NCBI GenBank assembly: GCA_035631315.1 | Contig: DASQIZ010000039.1 | Location: forward strand, 53,576 to 117,575 | DNA: 64,000 nt | DNA from: 40CM-2-70-7 sp035631315 | GTDB lineage: Bacteria > Gemmatimonadota > Gemmatimonadetes > Gemmatimonadales > GWC2-71-9 | Reading direction: 5' to 3' | Shown here: positions 17,882-26,575 of the stretch, in pieces | How the letters are laid out: the number at the start of each line of letters is the position of its first letter | How positions within the stretch are numbered: position 1 is the first letter of the stretch | The notes under the pieces: model-generated | Database searches by the model: none | Told to the model about the DNA's origin: nothing | The model's input: only the letters and a program-made list of their open reading frames with translations | Translations under genes and position numbers: made by a program

Positions 17882-19201
17882 GTGAAAACCCGCGGCGTCT
17901 ACATCGAGACCTACGGTTGCCAGATGAACGTGTCGGATTCCGAGTTGATGCTCGGTCTCCTGGCACGGGAGGGGTACGCTCTGGTCGAGACCCCCACGGA
18001 AGCCGACGTCCTGCTCGTCAACACCTGCGCCGTTCGGGATCACGCCGAGCAGCGGGTGCTGTCGCGGATGGGCGAGCTGAAGACGTTCAAGCGTCCCGGC
18101 GGTGTGCTGGGCGTGGTCGGCTGCATGGCCCAGCGACTGGGACCGCGTCTGCTCGAGCGCGTTCCGCAGGTCGATCTGGTGGTGGGTCCCGACGGGTACC
18201 GAAACCTGCCCGAGCTGATCGCCCGTGCTTCCGCGGGCACGCGTGCCGCTGACGTCGAATTTCGAGGATGGGAGCACTACGAGGACGTGCCCGCGCAACG
18301 CGTCGATGCCGTTTCGGCGTATGTGACGGTGCAACGCGGCTGCGATTACCGGTGCACGTTCTGCATTGTTCCGATGACGCGCGGCCCGGAGCGCAGTCGT
18401 AAGTTGGCCGACGTGGTGGACGAGGTCCGCCGGCTGGCGGCGGGTGGCACCACCGAGGTCACGCTCCTTGGGCAGACGGTCAACAGTTACACCGACGGCA
18501 CGGCGGATTTCGCGGATCTCCTCCGCGCGGTCGGCGCCGTTTCCGGAATCCGGCGGGTGCGTTTCACGTCGCCGTATCCGACGGACTTCACGGACCGCGT
18601 TTTCGCGAGCATGGCGGAAACGCCGGCTGTCTGCGAGCACGTGCACCTGCCGGTGCAGAGCGGATCGAACGCCGTGCTCAAGCGGATGCTCCGCCGGTAC
18701 ACCCGCGAGCGCTACTTCGAGGTCGTCGAGGGATTGCGGCGCGCGGTGCCGGGGCTCGGGCTCACCACGGATATCATCGTCGGGTTCCCGGGTGAGACGG
18801 AAGCCGACTTCCGCGAAACGCTCGATCTGGTCGAGACCGTCGGCTTCGACGATGCCTACACCTTCAAGTACTCGCCGCGCGAAGGAACACCGGCGGTCAA
18901 GATCCGGGATGCGGTGCCCGACGACGTCGCCGGGGAGCGTCTCGAGCGTCTGGTGGCGGTGGTGCGGCGGATCGCCCGCACCCGAAACGTGGGACTCGTC
19001 GGCACCGTGCACGAGGTGCTGGTCGAGGGATTCGCGAAGCGCGGCGGTCTGCTGCAGACCCGCACTCGCGCGAACAAGGTCGTGCTCGTCGAGGGTCCCG
19101 AGTCGTGGATCGGGACCTACAACAGGGTGCGTCTCACCGGGACCACCGGCTCGACGTTCACCGGCTGGCCGGTGGAACGGGAGTTGGCCGTCGTGGGGTA
19201 A
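17882..19201 (+). CDS. miaB: MiaB, tRNA-2-methylthio-N6-dimethylallyladenosine synthase
   Basis: Radical-SAM methylthiotransferase that modifies i6A37 in tRNAs reading UNN codons. 439 aa. The UPF0004 domain binds the auxiliary [4Fe-4S] cluster with C13, C49 and C81. The radical SAM motif is C154-x3-C158-x2-C161 (CDYRCTFC). A TRAM domain closes the protein (from about 375). GTG start at 17882. A TATCTT -10 (17869-17874) lies seven bases upstream without a matching -35 and without a Shine-Dalgarno, so this mRNA may also be nearly leaderless. The comFB-like gene follows within six bases. Confidence 0.95.
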   Translation: MKTRGVYIETYGCQMNVSDSELMLGLLAREGYALVETPTEADVLLVNTCAVRDHAEQRVLSRMGELKTFKRPGGVLGVVGCMAQRLGPRLLERVPQVDLVVGPDGYRNLPELIARASAGTRAADVEFRGWEHYEDVPAQRVDAVSAYVTVQRGCDYRCTFCIVPMTRGPERSRKLADVVDEVRRLAAGGTTEVTLLGQTVNSYTDGTADFADLLRAVGAVSGIRRVRFTSPYPTDFTDRVFASMAETPAVCEHVHLPVQSGSNAVLKRMLRRYTRERYFEVVEGLRRAVPGLGLTTDIIVGFPGETEADFRETLDLVETVGFDDAYTFKYSPREGTPAVKIRDAVPDDVAGERLERLVAVVRRIARTRNVGLVGTVHEVLVEGFAKRGGLLQTRTRANKVVLVEGPESWIGTYNRVRLTGTTGSTFTGWPVERELAVVG

Positions 19202-19206
19202 CGAAC

Positions 19207-19479
19207 GTGATGTGGGAAATGGCGCAGCGGGAATACGACCTGCTGCGTCCTCAGCTCCCCCAATTCTGCGGGTGCGACACCTGCCGGGGGGACGTGCTGG
19301 TGTTCGCCCTCAACCGCCTCGATCCCCATTACGTCTCGACCCGGCAGGGCGAAGTGCTCACGGGTCTCTCGCTCTCGACCGACCAGGCGCGGGCCAAGAC
19401 CGACGTGGTCCTGATGGAGGGATTCCGGAAAGTCGCGATCGCCCCCCGCTGCGGTGCGACACCAGTGCAGCTCCCCTAG
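19207..19479 (+). CDS. ComFB-like late competence / cyclic-dinucleotide receptor family protein
   Basis: 90 aa from GTG 19207 (or ATG 19210). The family hallmarks are present: a short N-terminal helix, a cysteine cluster CGCDTC (C21, C23, C26), the signature DVLVFALNRLDPHYVST (about 29-45) and a late Cys82. ComFB proteins are small dimeric domains named after the comF operon; cyanobacterial members have been reported to bind cyclic dinucleotides. The cysteines look like metal ligands. It lies between miaB and comEC, 23 bases before comEC, and this placement beside the DNA-uptake channel supports a competence-linked role. The gap and comEC start contain a GCGCCC/GGGCGC inverted repeat. Confidence 0.75.
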   Translation: MMWEMAQREYDLLRPQLPQFCGCDTCRGDVLVFALNRLDPHYVSTRQGEVLTGLSLSTDQARAKTDVVLMEGFRKVAIAPRCGATPVQLP

Positions 19480-19502
19480 CGCCCACCGCCTGCTAGGGCG
19501 CC

Positions 19503-21734
19503 ATGCGCGCGCCCATCGTGCTCTTCACGTTGGCCTTCGGGGCCGGCCTCACTGCCGGCCTCGTTCCGTTTCTCGATCCTCGAAGCATTCCTATCGCCCT
19601 CGGCGTGTCGGCCGTGATCGCCGGCGTCTCGTGGCGCTCGTACGCCCGCGCGCCGCGGCTCGCGCTGGTGATCGTCGTGATCTCGGCGGGTGCGCTCTGG
19701 GGGGCCGCCGCGCAGCGCGAGCAGCAATGGACCTGCGTGGGACAATGGACTACCGCGGGCAAAGCCACTCACGCGCTGACGGTGCGGCTGATCGACCCCG
19801 TCTCACCCGGCGGGGAAGTGGTTGGCGCGGATCCTCTCGACGCGGAATGCGAGGGGGAGGTTCCCCTGCGCTGGCCGGCGGACAGCACCGCGCAGGGCGG
19901 GACCACCTGGCTGGTGTCGGGGCGGTGGCTGAGTGAAGGGGATGGGACCCGTGGAGTTCTGAGGGTCAGCCATGCCCGGGTCCTCGGGGCGCGGCCGAGG
20001 GGGCGTGGGGGAGTCCGGAACGCGATCTCGGTCCGGGTGCGAGCGCTGTTCGGGAGCCGGGCGCCACTGGTGGACGCACTGGTGATCGCGCGGCGGAACG
20101 CCCTCGATCCTGAGGTACGCGAGCGCTTTGCGCAGGCGGGACTCGCGCATCTCTTGTGCGTCGCCGGGTTGCACGTGGGGTTCCTGGCGGGATGGCTCTC
20201 GGTTCTGCTGCGTCGTCTGCCGCTCTCGCCGGCGGCGCGGTACATCACCGGAGCCCTGCTCATCCTTTCTTATGTCTGGCTGCTTGGCTTCCCGCCACCG
20301 GCCACGCGCGCCGGGGTGGGGCTCGCGGTGCTGGGGTACGCCCGGCTGCGACAGCGATTGGTCCCGCCGCTCGCCGTGCTGTCATTGACCGCCCTGATCC
20401 TGCTGCTCTTCGATCCGTTCTCGGCGCACTCGGTGGGGGCGTGGCTCTCGTTCGCCGCCGTCGGTGCCGTCTTCGCCGCCGTACGGGCGACTGCGGGGGC
20501 ACCCTGGTACGTGCGGGTGACCGCTCCGGGAGTCGCTGCGACGCTTGTGACCGCTCCGATCACCGCCTTCGCCTTCGGGACCGTCGCACCCATCGGCGTG
20601 CTGGTGAATCTCATCGCCATCCCCCTCGCCGGCATCGCTATCCCCGGAGCGATGCTGGCGATCATGGTGACCGCGGTCGCGCCACCTCTCGGCGCGCTGC
20701 TCGCGCGGGGCGCCGGGTTGGGGCTCGCGCTCCTCGACGGAATCGCCGGGGCTGGGGACCGCGTGCCCCTGGGGCACGTCGTGATGACCGCCGGACCGGC
20801 AGCGGCGCTGACGTGGCTCCTCGTGCTGGCGGTCGCATGGTGGCTCTGGCGGGCCCCGCGGCGTCGATGGATCATCGCCGCACGCGCGCTCTTCGTGGCC
20901 ACGATCATCGCATGGAGCGCGGCATTTCGGGCGCCGTCACTCGACGATTGTCGATGCCTCGCCATATCTTTCCTGGACGTCGGACAGGGTGACGCCGCCG
21001 CGTTGCGGACACCCGGGGGCCAGTGGATCGTCATCGACGGCGGTCCGCGGATTCCGGGAAACGATGCGGGGCGCCGGGTGGTGGTCCCGTACTTGCGTCG
21101 GCACGGTGCGCACAGGCTGGCACTGATGATCTCCACGCATTCGGACGCCGATCATCTGGGGGGACTGCCGGCGGTGGTGGCGGCATTTCCACCGCACCTG
21201 GTGATCGAGCCCGGCGAGCCGCTGGCCCGGCCGCTGTATTTCGAATTCCTGGCCGCGGTGGAAGGGGCTGGGTCCCGGTGGCGGGCCGCCCGGGCAGGGG
21301 ACCGGATCACGCTGGACAGCGTGGTGATTCAGGTCCTGAGTCCTGACGAGGACTGGATGGGCGTGCCGGTGGACGTCAACGACCACGGTGTGGTCGTGCT
21401 GGTAACGTATGGAACGACCCGCGTCCTGTTTCAGGCGGATGCGGGTGTGCCCGTGGAGCAACGGCTCGCCGGAACCGTCGGACATGTGGACCTGCTCAAG
21501 GTGGGGCACCACGGGTCCCGCAGTGCGAGCTCAGAAGAATGGCTGGCGGAGCTTTCACCGCCGGTGGCGGTGATCAGTGTGGGGGCGCGGAACCGCTATG
21601 GTCACCCCGCACCAGAAGTGCTCGAGCGCCTCGCGGGGCGGGGAATCCGGATTCTCCGGACCGACCAGCGCGGTACCATCACCTTCACGAGTGACGGTCA
21701 CAATGCACCACGGGACATCGGTCATCACGATTGA
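19503..21734 (+). CDS. comEC: ComEC/Rec2 DNA-uptake channel protein
   Basis: Inner-membrane channel that passes single-stranded DNA into the cytoplasm during natural transformation. 743 aa. N-terminal helices and an OB-like periplasmic region (about 60-165), the Competence domain with a set of helices (about 190-480, including AHLLCVAGLHVGFLAG), and a C-terminal metallo-beta-lactamase-like domain with SFLDVGQGDA, the metal motif THSDADHLGG (from about 545) and VGHHGSRSASS (about 667). All domains look complete, so the protein should be functional. It overlaps fbp by 32 bases at its end. Confidence 0.95.
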   Translation: MRAPIVLFTLAFGAGLTAGLVPFLDPRSIPIALGVSAVIAGVSWRSYARAPRLALVIVVISAGALWGAAAQREQQWTCVGQWTTAGKATHALTVRLIDPVSPGGEVVGADPLDAECEGEVPLRWPADSTAQGGTTWLVSGRWLSEGDGTRGVLRVSHARVLGARPRGRGGVRNAISVRVRALFGSRAPLVDALVIARRNALDPEVRERFAQAGLAHLLCVAGLHVGFLAGWLSVLLRRLPLSPAARYITGALLILSYVWLLGFPPPATRAGVGLAVLGYARLRQRLVPPLAVLSLTALILLLFDPFSAHSVGAWLSFAAVGAVFAAVRATAGAPWYVRVTAPGVAATLVTAPITAFAFGTVAPIGVLVNLIAIPLAGIAIPGAMLAIMVTAVAPPLGALLARGAGLGLALLDGIAGAGDRVPLGHVVMTAGPAAALTWLLVLAVAWWLWRAPRRRWIIAARALFVATIIAWSAAFRAPSLDDCRCLAISFLDVGQGDAAALRTPGGQWIVIDGGPRIPGNDAGRRVVVPYLRRHGAHRLALMISTHSDADHLGGLPAVVAAFPPHLVIEPGEPLARPLYFEFLAAVEGAGSRWRAARAGDRITLDSVVIQVLSPDEDWMGVPVDVNDHGVVVLVTYGTTRVLFQADAGVPVEQRLAGTVGHVDLLKVGHHGSRSASSEEWLAELSPPVAVISVGARNRYGHPAPEVLERLAGRGIRILRTDQRGTITFTSDGHNAPRDIGHHD

Positions 21735-22728
21735 GCGGTTCATTGTGGACCAGGAGCGCCTGCACCCCGAGGCGACCGGTGAGCTGTCGAACCTCCTGTA
21801 TGATCTCGCGCTCGCGGGGAAGATCATTTCGCGGCAGGTCCGCCGCGCCGGGCTGACGGACATCTTCGGATCGGCCGAGTCCGTCAACGTGCAGGGTGAG
21901 ATCCAGCAGAAGCTCGATCTCTTCGCCAACGAGACGGTCCGCCACAGCGTGCAGCACACCGGCCGGACGTGCGTGCTCGCGTCCGAAGAAGACGAGTTGC
22001 CCGTACCGGTGCCCGAAGGCAAACCGCTCGGCAAGTACGTTCTCCTCTACGATCCCCTCGACGGCTCGAGCAACATCGATGTCAACGTGCCTATCGGGAC
22101 CATTTTCTCGATTCACCGGCGCCGCACGCGCGCGGGAACGCCCGGGACACTGGACGATTGTCTCCAGCCGGGGTACTCGCAGATTGCCGCCGGGTACATC
22201 GTGTATGGATCGAGCACCATGCTGGTCTATACGACGGGCCAGGGCGTGCACGGCTTCACCCTCGACCCGACCATCGGTGAGTTCCTGCTATCGCATCCCG
22301 ATATCCGCTGCCCGCGGATCGGCAAGTATTACAGCGTGAACGAGAGCAACTGGAACCGGTGGCCTGACCCCGTGCATCGCGTCGTAGCGGCATTCAAGAC
22401 GGGCGAAGGACCGATCCAGGCGCGCAACGCGCGCTACGTCGGCTCCCTCGTGGCCGATTTCCACCGGAACCTGCTGTCGGGCGGCATCTTCCTGTATCCT
22501 GCGGACGCCAAGAGTCCCCAGGGCAAACTCCGGCTCCTCTACGAAGCCTGCCCGCTCGCGATGGTCGTCGAGCAGGCGGGGGGCGCCGCAACCGACGGGC
22601 GACGCCGCATTCTCGAAGTGGAGCCGCGCGAGCTGCACCAGCGCACGCCCCTCATCATCGGATCGAAGGAAGACGTCGAGTACGCCACGCAGGTGCTCGT
22701 GACCGAAGGAGCCGGAGTCCGGGCGTGA
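21703..22728 (+). CDS. fbp: fructose-1,6-bisphosphatase class I
   Basis: Gluconeogenic phosphatase. 341 aa, class I. Metal-binding SEEDE (about 94-98) and DPLDGSSNIDVN (117-128) are intact; GGIFLYPAD and the substrate-loop region YVGSLVADFHRN are present. I use ATG 21703; GTG 21691 is an alternative. The start lies 32 bases inside the end of comEC, so the two are translationally linked even though their functions are unrelated. The stop overlaps the mutase gene by four bases. An Fbp implies growth on gluconeogenic carbon, consistent with the neighbouring propionate-route mutase. Confidence 0.95.
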   Translation: MHHGTSVITIERFIVDQERLHPEATGELSNLLYDLALAGKIISRQVRRAGLTDIFGSAESVNVQGEIQQKLDLFANETVRHSVQHTGRTCVLASEEDELPVPVPEGKPLGKYVLLYDPLDGSSNIDVNVPIGTIFSIHRRRTRAGTPGTLDDCLQPGYSQIAAGYIVYGSSTMLVYTTGQGVHGFTLDPTIGEFLLSHPDIRCPRIGKYYSVNESNWNRWPDPVHRVVAAFKTGEGPIQARNARYVGSLVADFHRNLLSGGIFLYPADAKSPQGKLRLLYEACPLAMVVEQAGGAATDGRRRILEVEPRELHQRTPLIIGSKEDVEYATQVLVTEGAGVRA

Positions 22729-24242
22729 CCTGGAACGGTGATCCTGCGAAGGACCTGGGGGCTCCCGGAGCGTTTCCGTTCACCCGCGGGATCCACGCCT
22801 CGATGTATCGGGGCCGCCGCTGGACCATGCGGCAGTACGCCGGGTTCGGGACGGCGGAGGAGACGAACGGGCGCTTCCGGCACCTGCTGGCGGCGGGGCA
22901 GACGGGGCTCTCGGTGGCGTTCGATCTTCCCACGCAGATGGGGTACGACTCCGACCATCCGATGGCGGAGGGGGAAGTGGGCCGCGCCGGCGTCGCGATC
23001 GATTCGGTCGATGACCTGGAGCGGCTCTTTCACGAGATCCCGCTGGACAAGGTCTCGACCTCGATGACCATCAATGCCACCGCGGCGATTCTCCTCGCGA
23101 TGTACGTGGTGGTCGGCGAAGAGCAGGGCGTGACGCAGGAGCAGCTGCAGGGCACGATTCAGAACGATATCCTGAAGGAATTCATCGCCCGCGGGACGTA
23201 CATCTACCCGCCCGAGCCGTCTCTTCGCCTCATCGTCGACATTCTCCGGTTCACCAGTGACGCCGGGATGAAGTTCAATCCCATCTCCATATCGGGATAT
23301 CACATCCGCGAAGCGGGGGCGACGGCAGCGCAGGAGGTGGCGTTCACCTTCGCCAACGGTCTCGAGTATGTCCGGCGGGCCGTCGCGGCCGGGCTCGATG
23401 TGAACAAGTTCGCGCCGCGGCTGTCGTTCTTCTTTGCCGGGTATACCGACCTCTTCGAGGAGGTCGCCAAGTTCCGGGCGGCCCGGCGTCTCTGGGCCCG
23501 GCTGCTGCGGGAGCGCTACCAGGCATCGGACGACGCCTGCCGTCTCCGGTTCCACACGCAGACCGGCGGCGCGACTCTGACCGCGCAGCAGCCGCTCAAC
23601 AACGTTGTCCGCGTCGCACTCCAGGCCATGGCTGCGGTGCTGGGCGGCACGCAGTCCCTGCACACCAACTCGTATGATGAAGCGTTGGCCCTGCCCACCA
23701 CCCAGAGTGCCACGCTGGCCCTGCGCACGCAGCAGGTGCTGGCGAATGAGACCGGCGTGCCCGACGTCGTGGACCCCTTCGGGGGGAGCTACTACGTCGA
23801 GGCGCTCACCGACCGTCTCGAGAACGAGGCGCGCGCGCTGCTGGACCAGGTGGAGGTTATGGGTGGCTCCGCGCGGGCCATCGAGCGGGGGTTTTTTCAG
23901 GACGCCATCGCCCGGAGCGCCTATGCATTTCAGCAGGCGGTGGAGGCGGGGGAACAGGTGGTCGTCGGGGTAAACAAGTTCGAGGAAGACGGCGCACCAC
24001 CATCGATCGCGGCACCGGATTATTCGGCCCTGGCGGCTGCTCAGCGCGAGCGCCTGAAGACGGCACGGAGCAGGCGGCGGGCGGACGAAGCCACAAGAAC
24101 GCTTCAGGCGGTGGTGTCGGGTGCGAGAGACCCCGGTACGAATCTGATGCCGGTCATCATCGAGGCGGTGCGCGCGCGGTGCACTGTCGGCGAAATCAGC
24201 GACGCCCTGCGCGGCGTGTGGGGCGTGTACCAACCAGGGTGA
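22725..24242 (+). CDS. methylmalonyl-CoA mutase, catalytic (large) subunit without B12 domain
   Basis: 505 aa beta/alpha-barrel subunit for the radical rearrangement between methylmalonyl-CoA and succinyl-CoA. Substrate residues agree with methylmalonyl-CoA mutase: Y38 in RQYAGF and R156 in ARGTYIYPP keep the same 118-residue spacing as Tyr89/Arg207 of the Propionibacterium enzyme, and Y192-H193 match Tyr243-His244. Isobutyryl-CoA mutases have Phe and Gln instead. The protein ends before the cobalamin-binding domain, so a separate small subunit must exist; none is in the window. GTG start, GTGA overlap with fbp. Confidence 0.9.
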   Translation: MTWNGDPAKDLGAPGAFPFTRGIHASMYRGRRWTMRQYAGFGTAEETNGRFRHLLAAGQTGLSVAFDLPTQMGYDSDHPMAEGEVGRAGVAIDSVDDLERLFHEIPLDKVSTSMTINATAAILLAMYVVVGEEQGVTQEQLQGTIQNDILKEFIARGTYIYPPEPSLRLIVDILRFTSDAGMKFNPISISGYHIREAGATAAQEVAFTFANGLEYVRRAVAAGLDVNKFAPRLSFFFAGYTDLFEEVAKFRAARRLWARLLRERYQASDDACRLRFHTQTGGATLTAQQPLNNVVRVALQAMAAVLGGTQSLHTNSYDEALALPTTQSATLALRTQQVLANETGVPDVVDPFGGSYYVEALTDRLENEARALLDQVEVMGGSARAIERGFFQDAIARSAYAFQQAVEAGEQVVVGVNKFEEDGAPPSIAAPDYSALAAAQRERLKTARSRRRADEATRTLQAVVSGARDPGTNLMPVIIEAVRARCTVGEISDALRGVWGVYQPG

Positions 24243-24250
24243 GGCCAGCC

Positions 24251-24481
24251 ATGAGTGAACGGCGGCGGCAGACGTTTGAGGGCAACGGAGTCGAGGTGAC
24301 CTTCGATCCCGACGTGTGCCGGCATACCGGCGTGTGTGTGCGCGGTCTGCCATTCGTATTCGATGTTCAGCGCAAGCACTGGATCAGACCCGAGAATGCG
24401 AGTGCGGACGAGGTGATCGCCCAAGTCGCCCGGTGTCCGAGTGGTGCCCTTCAGGCCCGCAAAGTGGAGCCGAAGAAATGA
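24251..24481 (+). CDS. 4Fe-4S mono-cluster ferredoxin-like protein (Fer4_19/YjdI type)
   Basis: 76 aa. The string VCRHTGVCVRGLPFVFDVQRK is typical of the divergent 4Fe-4S mono-cluster family. Three cysteines are visible, C23, C29 and C62 (ARCPSGAL); the spacing is unlike classical ferredoxins. Electron partner unknown. It lies eight bases after the mutase gene and overlaps the permease gene by four (ATGA), so it is co-translated with both. Confidence 0.8.
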   Translation: MSERRRQTFEGNGVEVTFDPDVCRHTGVCVRGLPFVFDVQRKHWIRPENASADEVIAQVARCPSGALQARKVEPKK

Positions 24482-26250
24482 ACCTGCGCCGCGCATTCGA
24501 GACGGCCCGCTGGGCCGTCCGGGCCTACCCGGGATCCACGGCGCTTCTCGCCGGCGCAGCCGCGATTACCGTCGGCGTCACGCTGCCGAGCCTCGTGCTG
24601 GGTGGTGGACGACTTGCCCTTCCCCCGGCAACGGATCCCGGTCTTCCGCTCGGCCTCTCGTCGTTCGCGGGAACCCCGGCCACGATGCAGGCGCAGGGGA
24701 TCGACGCGATCGCCGGGCTGCTCATCGCCCTCGGCGTTGCCGCATTGGCGGTCGGCATCGTGACAGCGGGCTCATTGGCGGTAGGGCGCGCCGCTGGCCG
24801 CAAGCCTGAGATCAGTGTGCGTCGCGCCGTCGGCGCAGCGCGGTCGAGCCTCCGGTTCAGTGGGCTGGTCGAAGGCATCCTGTTGATCCTGGGTGCTCTT
24901 GGCATCGGACTCGTCCCCGCTGTGGCCGCGGCGCGTTGGGCGATGGCGGCGTGGCCCGGCACCCTCGTACCGGCGCTCGCCGGCGCGCTCGGGGGAGTCG
25001 CCGCGGTGAGTCTCGTGCTCGTCCTCGGTGCGCTCCTCGGCGTGCGCGCGCCCGGCGGTACTCGTGTTCCGCATCCCGGCGCATCCAGCCACGGTCTCGT
25101 GATTCCCGCCGCACAATTCGCCATCTCGCTGGCCATTCTGACGGGAGCGGCGCGGACGGGAGTGCGTGCCACCCAGCTCCTGCAAAGCGCGGACCCGAGC
25201 GTTGCGTCGGTCCAAGCCGCCTCCGTGGTTCAGATTGACAACGCGTCGGACGTACAGCGCCGAGCGACGGGCTACGAAAAGCTGATCCGGCAGCTGAAAA
25301 CCAGACCTGGTGGTGGCCTCGTGAGTCTCTCGAGCGCCGGCGCTCTGGTGGGGATGGGGCCGGTTGATTTCGTAACCACCGACTGCGGCCAATGCCGGGA
25401 GGGGTTCATCTACACGCCCTTCCGTCCCGTTCCGGCGATCATCACGGCCATGACGGCCGACACGTTCCGTGCGGCCGGGTTCTCCGTGCTGCGGGGACGG
25501 GGACTGGCGGATACGGACGGCTGGACGGCGCCCCGAGTGGCCGTGATCAGCGCGTCCCTGGCGGCTCGCGACTACGAGCATGGCATTGGCGTCGGCCGCA
25601 AGATCTTCGTGGGACGGGGCGCGGAGAGTGGCTGGTATCAGGTGGTTGGAGTCGTGCCTGACCGTGTGCCCGAAGCCATTGGGGGCGCACTGGCCCCCGC
25701 GAAGGCGGTGTATCTCAGCACGCTCCAGGCTCCGCCGGCGCGAGTCGAGCTCCTCACCGACGCGCGTCCCGATCCCGCTGTTGTCGCCAACGCAGGGCGG
25801 GTTACGGCCCAGACGTCCCTTGCACAGCTGAGGGCGCGGCAGGCGTCCGTGATGGTCTGGTTCGGCCGGCTGACCCGGGCTGCCGGGTGGGCGGTCATGA
25901 TCATCGCCCTGGCGGGGATGGTCGCCGTGATGGAACGATGGGTGACGGCCGTGGCGCCGGAGCTTGCGATGCGACGCGCCGTGGGAGCGCGCCAGTGGGA
26001 CATCCTCCGGTTCGTGCTGAGCCGCGCGTGGCTGGTTGGCGCCATCGGGGCTGCCGGGGGGCTCTGGCTCGCCATCTTTATTTCAGGTTCTCTCTCCGAC
26101 GCGTTCCCGGGCCTGCCCGCGTGGTCGTGGCCGGCTGCCTTGGGTGTCGGTGGAGCACTGCTGACCGCGACGGTGGTGGGGGCGCTGATCCCCGGTTGGC
26201 ACGTCGTGGTGGTCCCTCCAGCAGCCAAGCTCGGAGAGCTCGCGAGCTGA
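24478..26250 (+). CDS. orphan FtsX/MacB-type permease (ADOP-like)
   Basis: 590 aa. Four or so helices in the N-terminal part (about 20-175), another near 205-222, a MacB_PCD-like periplasmic domain (about 235-445) and a C-terminal FtsX-type set of three helices (about 470-585). This resembles the duplicated orphan permeases of Acidobacteria and Gemmatimonadota. No ATP-binding partner gene is nearby, as is usual for the orphan group. The periplasmic domain has a TDCGQCREG CxxC motif, unusual here and next to an Fe-S protein gene. Substrate unknown. Confidence 0.7.
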   Translation: MNLRRAFETARWAVRAYPGSTALLAGAAAITVGVTLPSLVLGGGRLALPPATDPGLPLGLSSFAGTPATMQAQGIDAIAGLLIALGVAALAVGIVTAGSLAVGRAAGRKPEISVRRAVGAARSSLRFSGLVEGILLILGALGIGLVPAVAAARWAMAAWPGTLVPALAGALGGVAAVSLVLVLGALLGVRAPGGTRVPHPGASSHGLVIPAAQFAISLAILTGAARTGVRATQLLQSADPSVASVQAASVVQIDNASDVQRRATGYEKLIRQLKTRPGGGLVSLSSAGALVGMGPVDFVTTDCGQCREGFIYTPFRPVPAIITAMTADTFRAAGFSVLRGRGLADTDGWTAPRVAVISASLAARDYEHGIGVGRKIFVGRGAESGWYQVVGVVPDRVPEAIGGALAPAKAVYLSTLQAPPARVELLTDARPDPAVVANAGRVTAQTSLAQLRARQASVMVWFGRLTRAAGWAVMIIALAGMVAVMERWVTAVAPELAMRRAVGARQWDILRFVLSRAWLVGAIGAAGGLWLAIFISGSLSDAFPGLPAWSWPAALGVGGALLTATVVGALIPGWHVVVVPPAAKLGELAS

Positions 26251-26253
26251 AGC

Positions 26254-26282
26254 TTGATTCGGCTTGTTGGCGCGGCTAAGAT
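26254..26282 (+). promoter_or_regulatory. promoter of the fmdB-like/argS run, leaderless
   Basis: TTGATT (26254-26259), 17-base spacer, TAAGAT (26277-26282). The ATG of the zinc-ribbon gene is at 26291, eight bases past the -10, so transcription should start at or within two bases of the start codon. Confidence 0.7.
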
Positions 26283-26290
26283 GTTGTGAG

Positions 26291-26575
26291 ATGCCCACCT
26301 ACGAATACCAGTGCCCGTCCGGGCACGTGTTCGAAAAGTTTTCGCCCACGATGACGAGCGCCAAGACCGCGACCTGCCCCAAATGCGGCAAGCGCGCGAA
26401 GCGGCTCATCTCGGGGGGCGCCGGCCTCGTGTTCAAGGGGTCCGGGTTCTACGTCACCGACTACAAGCGGGCGGGCGAGAAGAAGCCGGCGGCCGAGAGT
26501 GGGCCCAAACCGGAATCCAAGTCCGAATCCAGGCCCGAGTCGAAGCCTTCCAAGAACTCCTCGACCGACAAGTGA
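26291..26575 (+). CDS. FmdB-family zinc-ribbon protein
   Basis: 94 aa. N-terminal MPTYEYQCPSGHVFEKF and CPKCGKRAKRL are the FmdB/CxxC regulatory protein pattern. The first metal half-site is CPSGH in place of CxxC, so it may use Cys plus His. KGSGFYVTDYK follows, then a Lys/Glu/Ser/Pro-rich low-complexity tail (about 62-94). The role of the family is poorly known; members are usually called putative regulatory proteins. The stop overlaps argS by three bases. Confidence 0.8.
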   Translation: MPTYEYQCPSGHVFEKFSPTMTSAKTATCPKCGKRAKRLISGGAGLVFKGSGFYVTDYKRAGEKKPAAESGPKPESKSESRPESKPSKNSSTDK

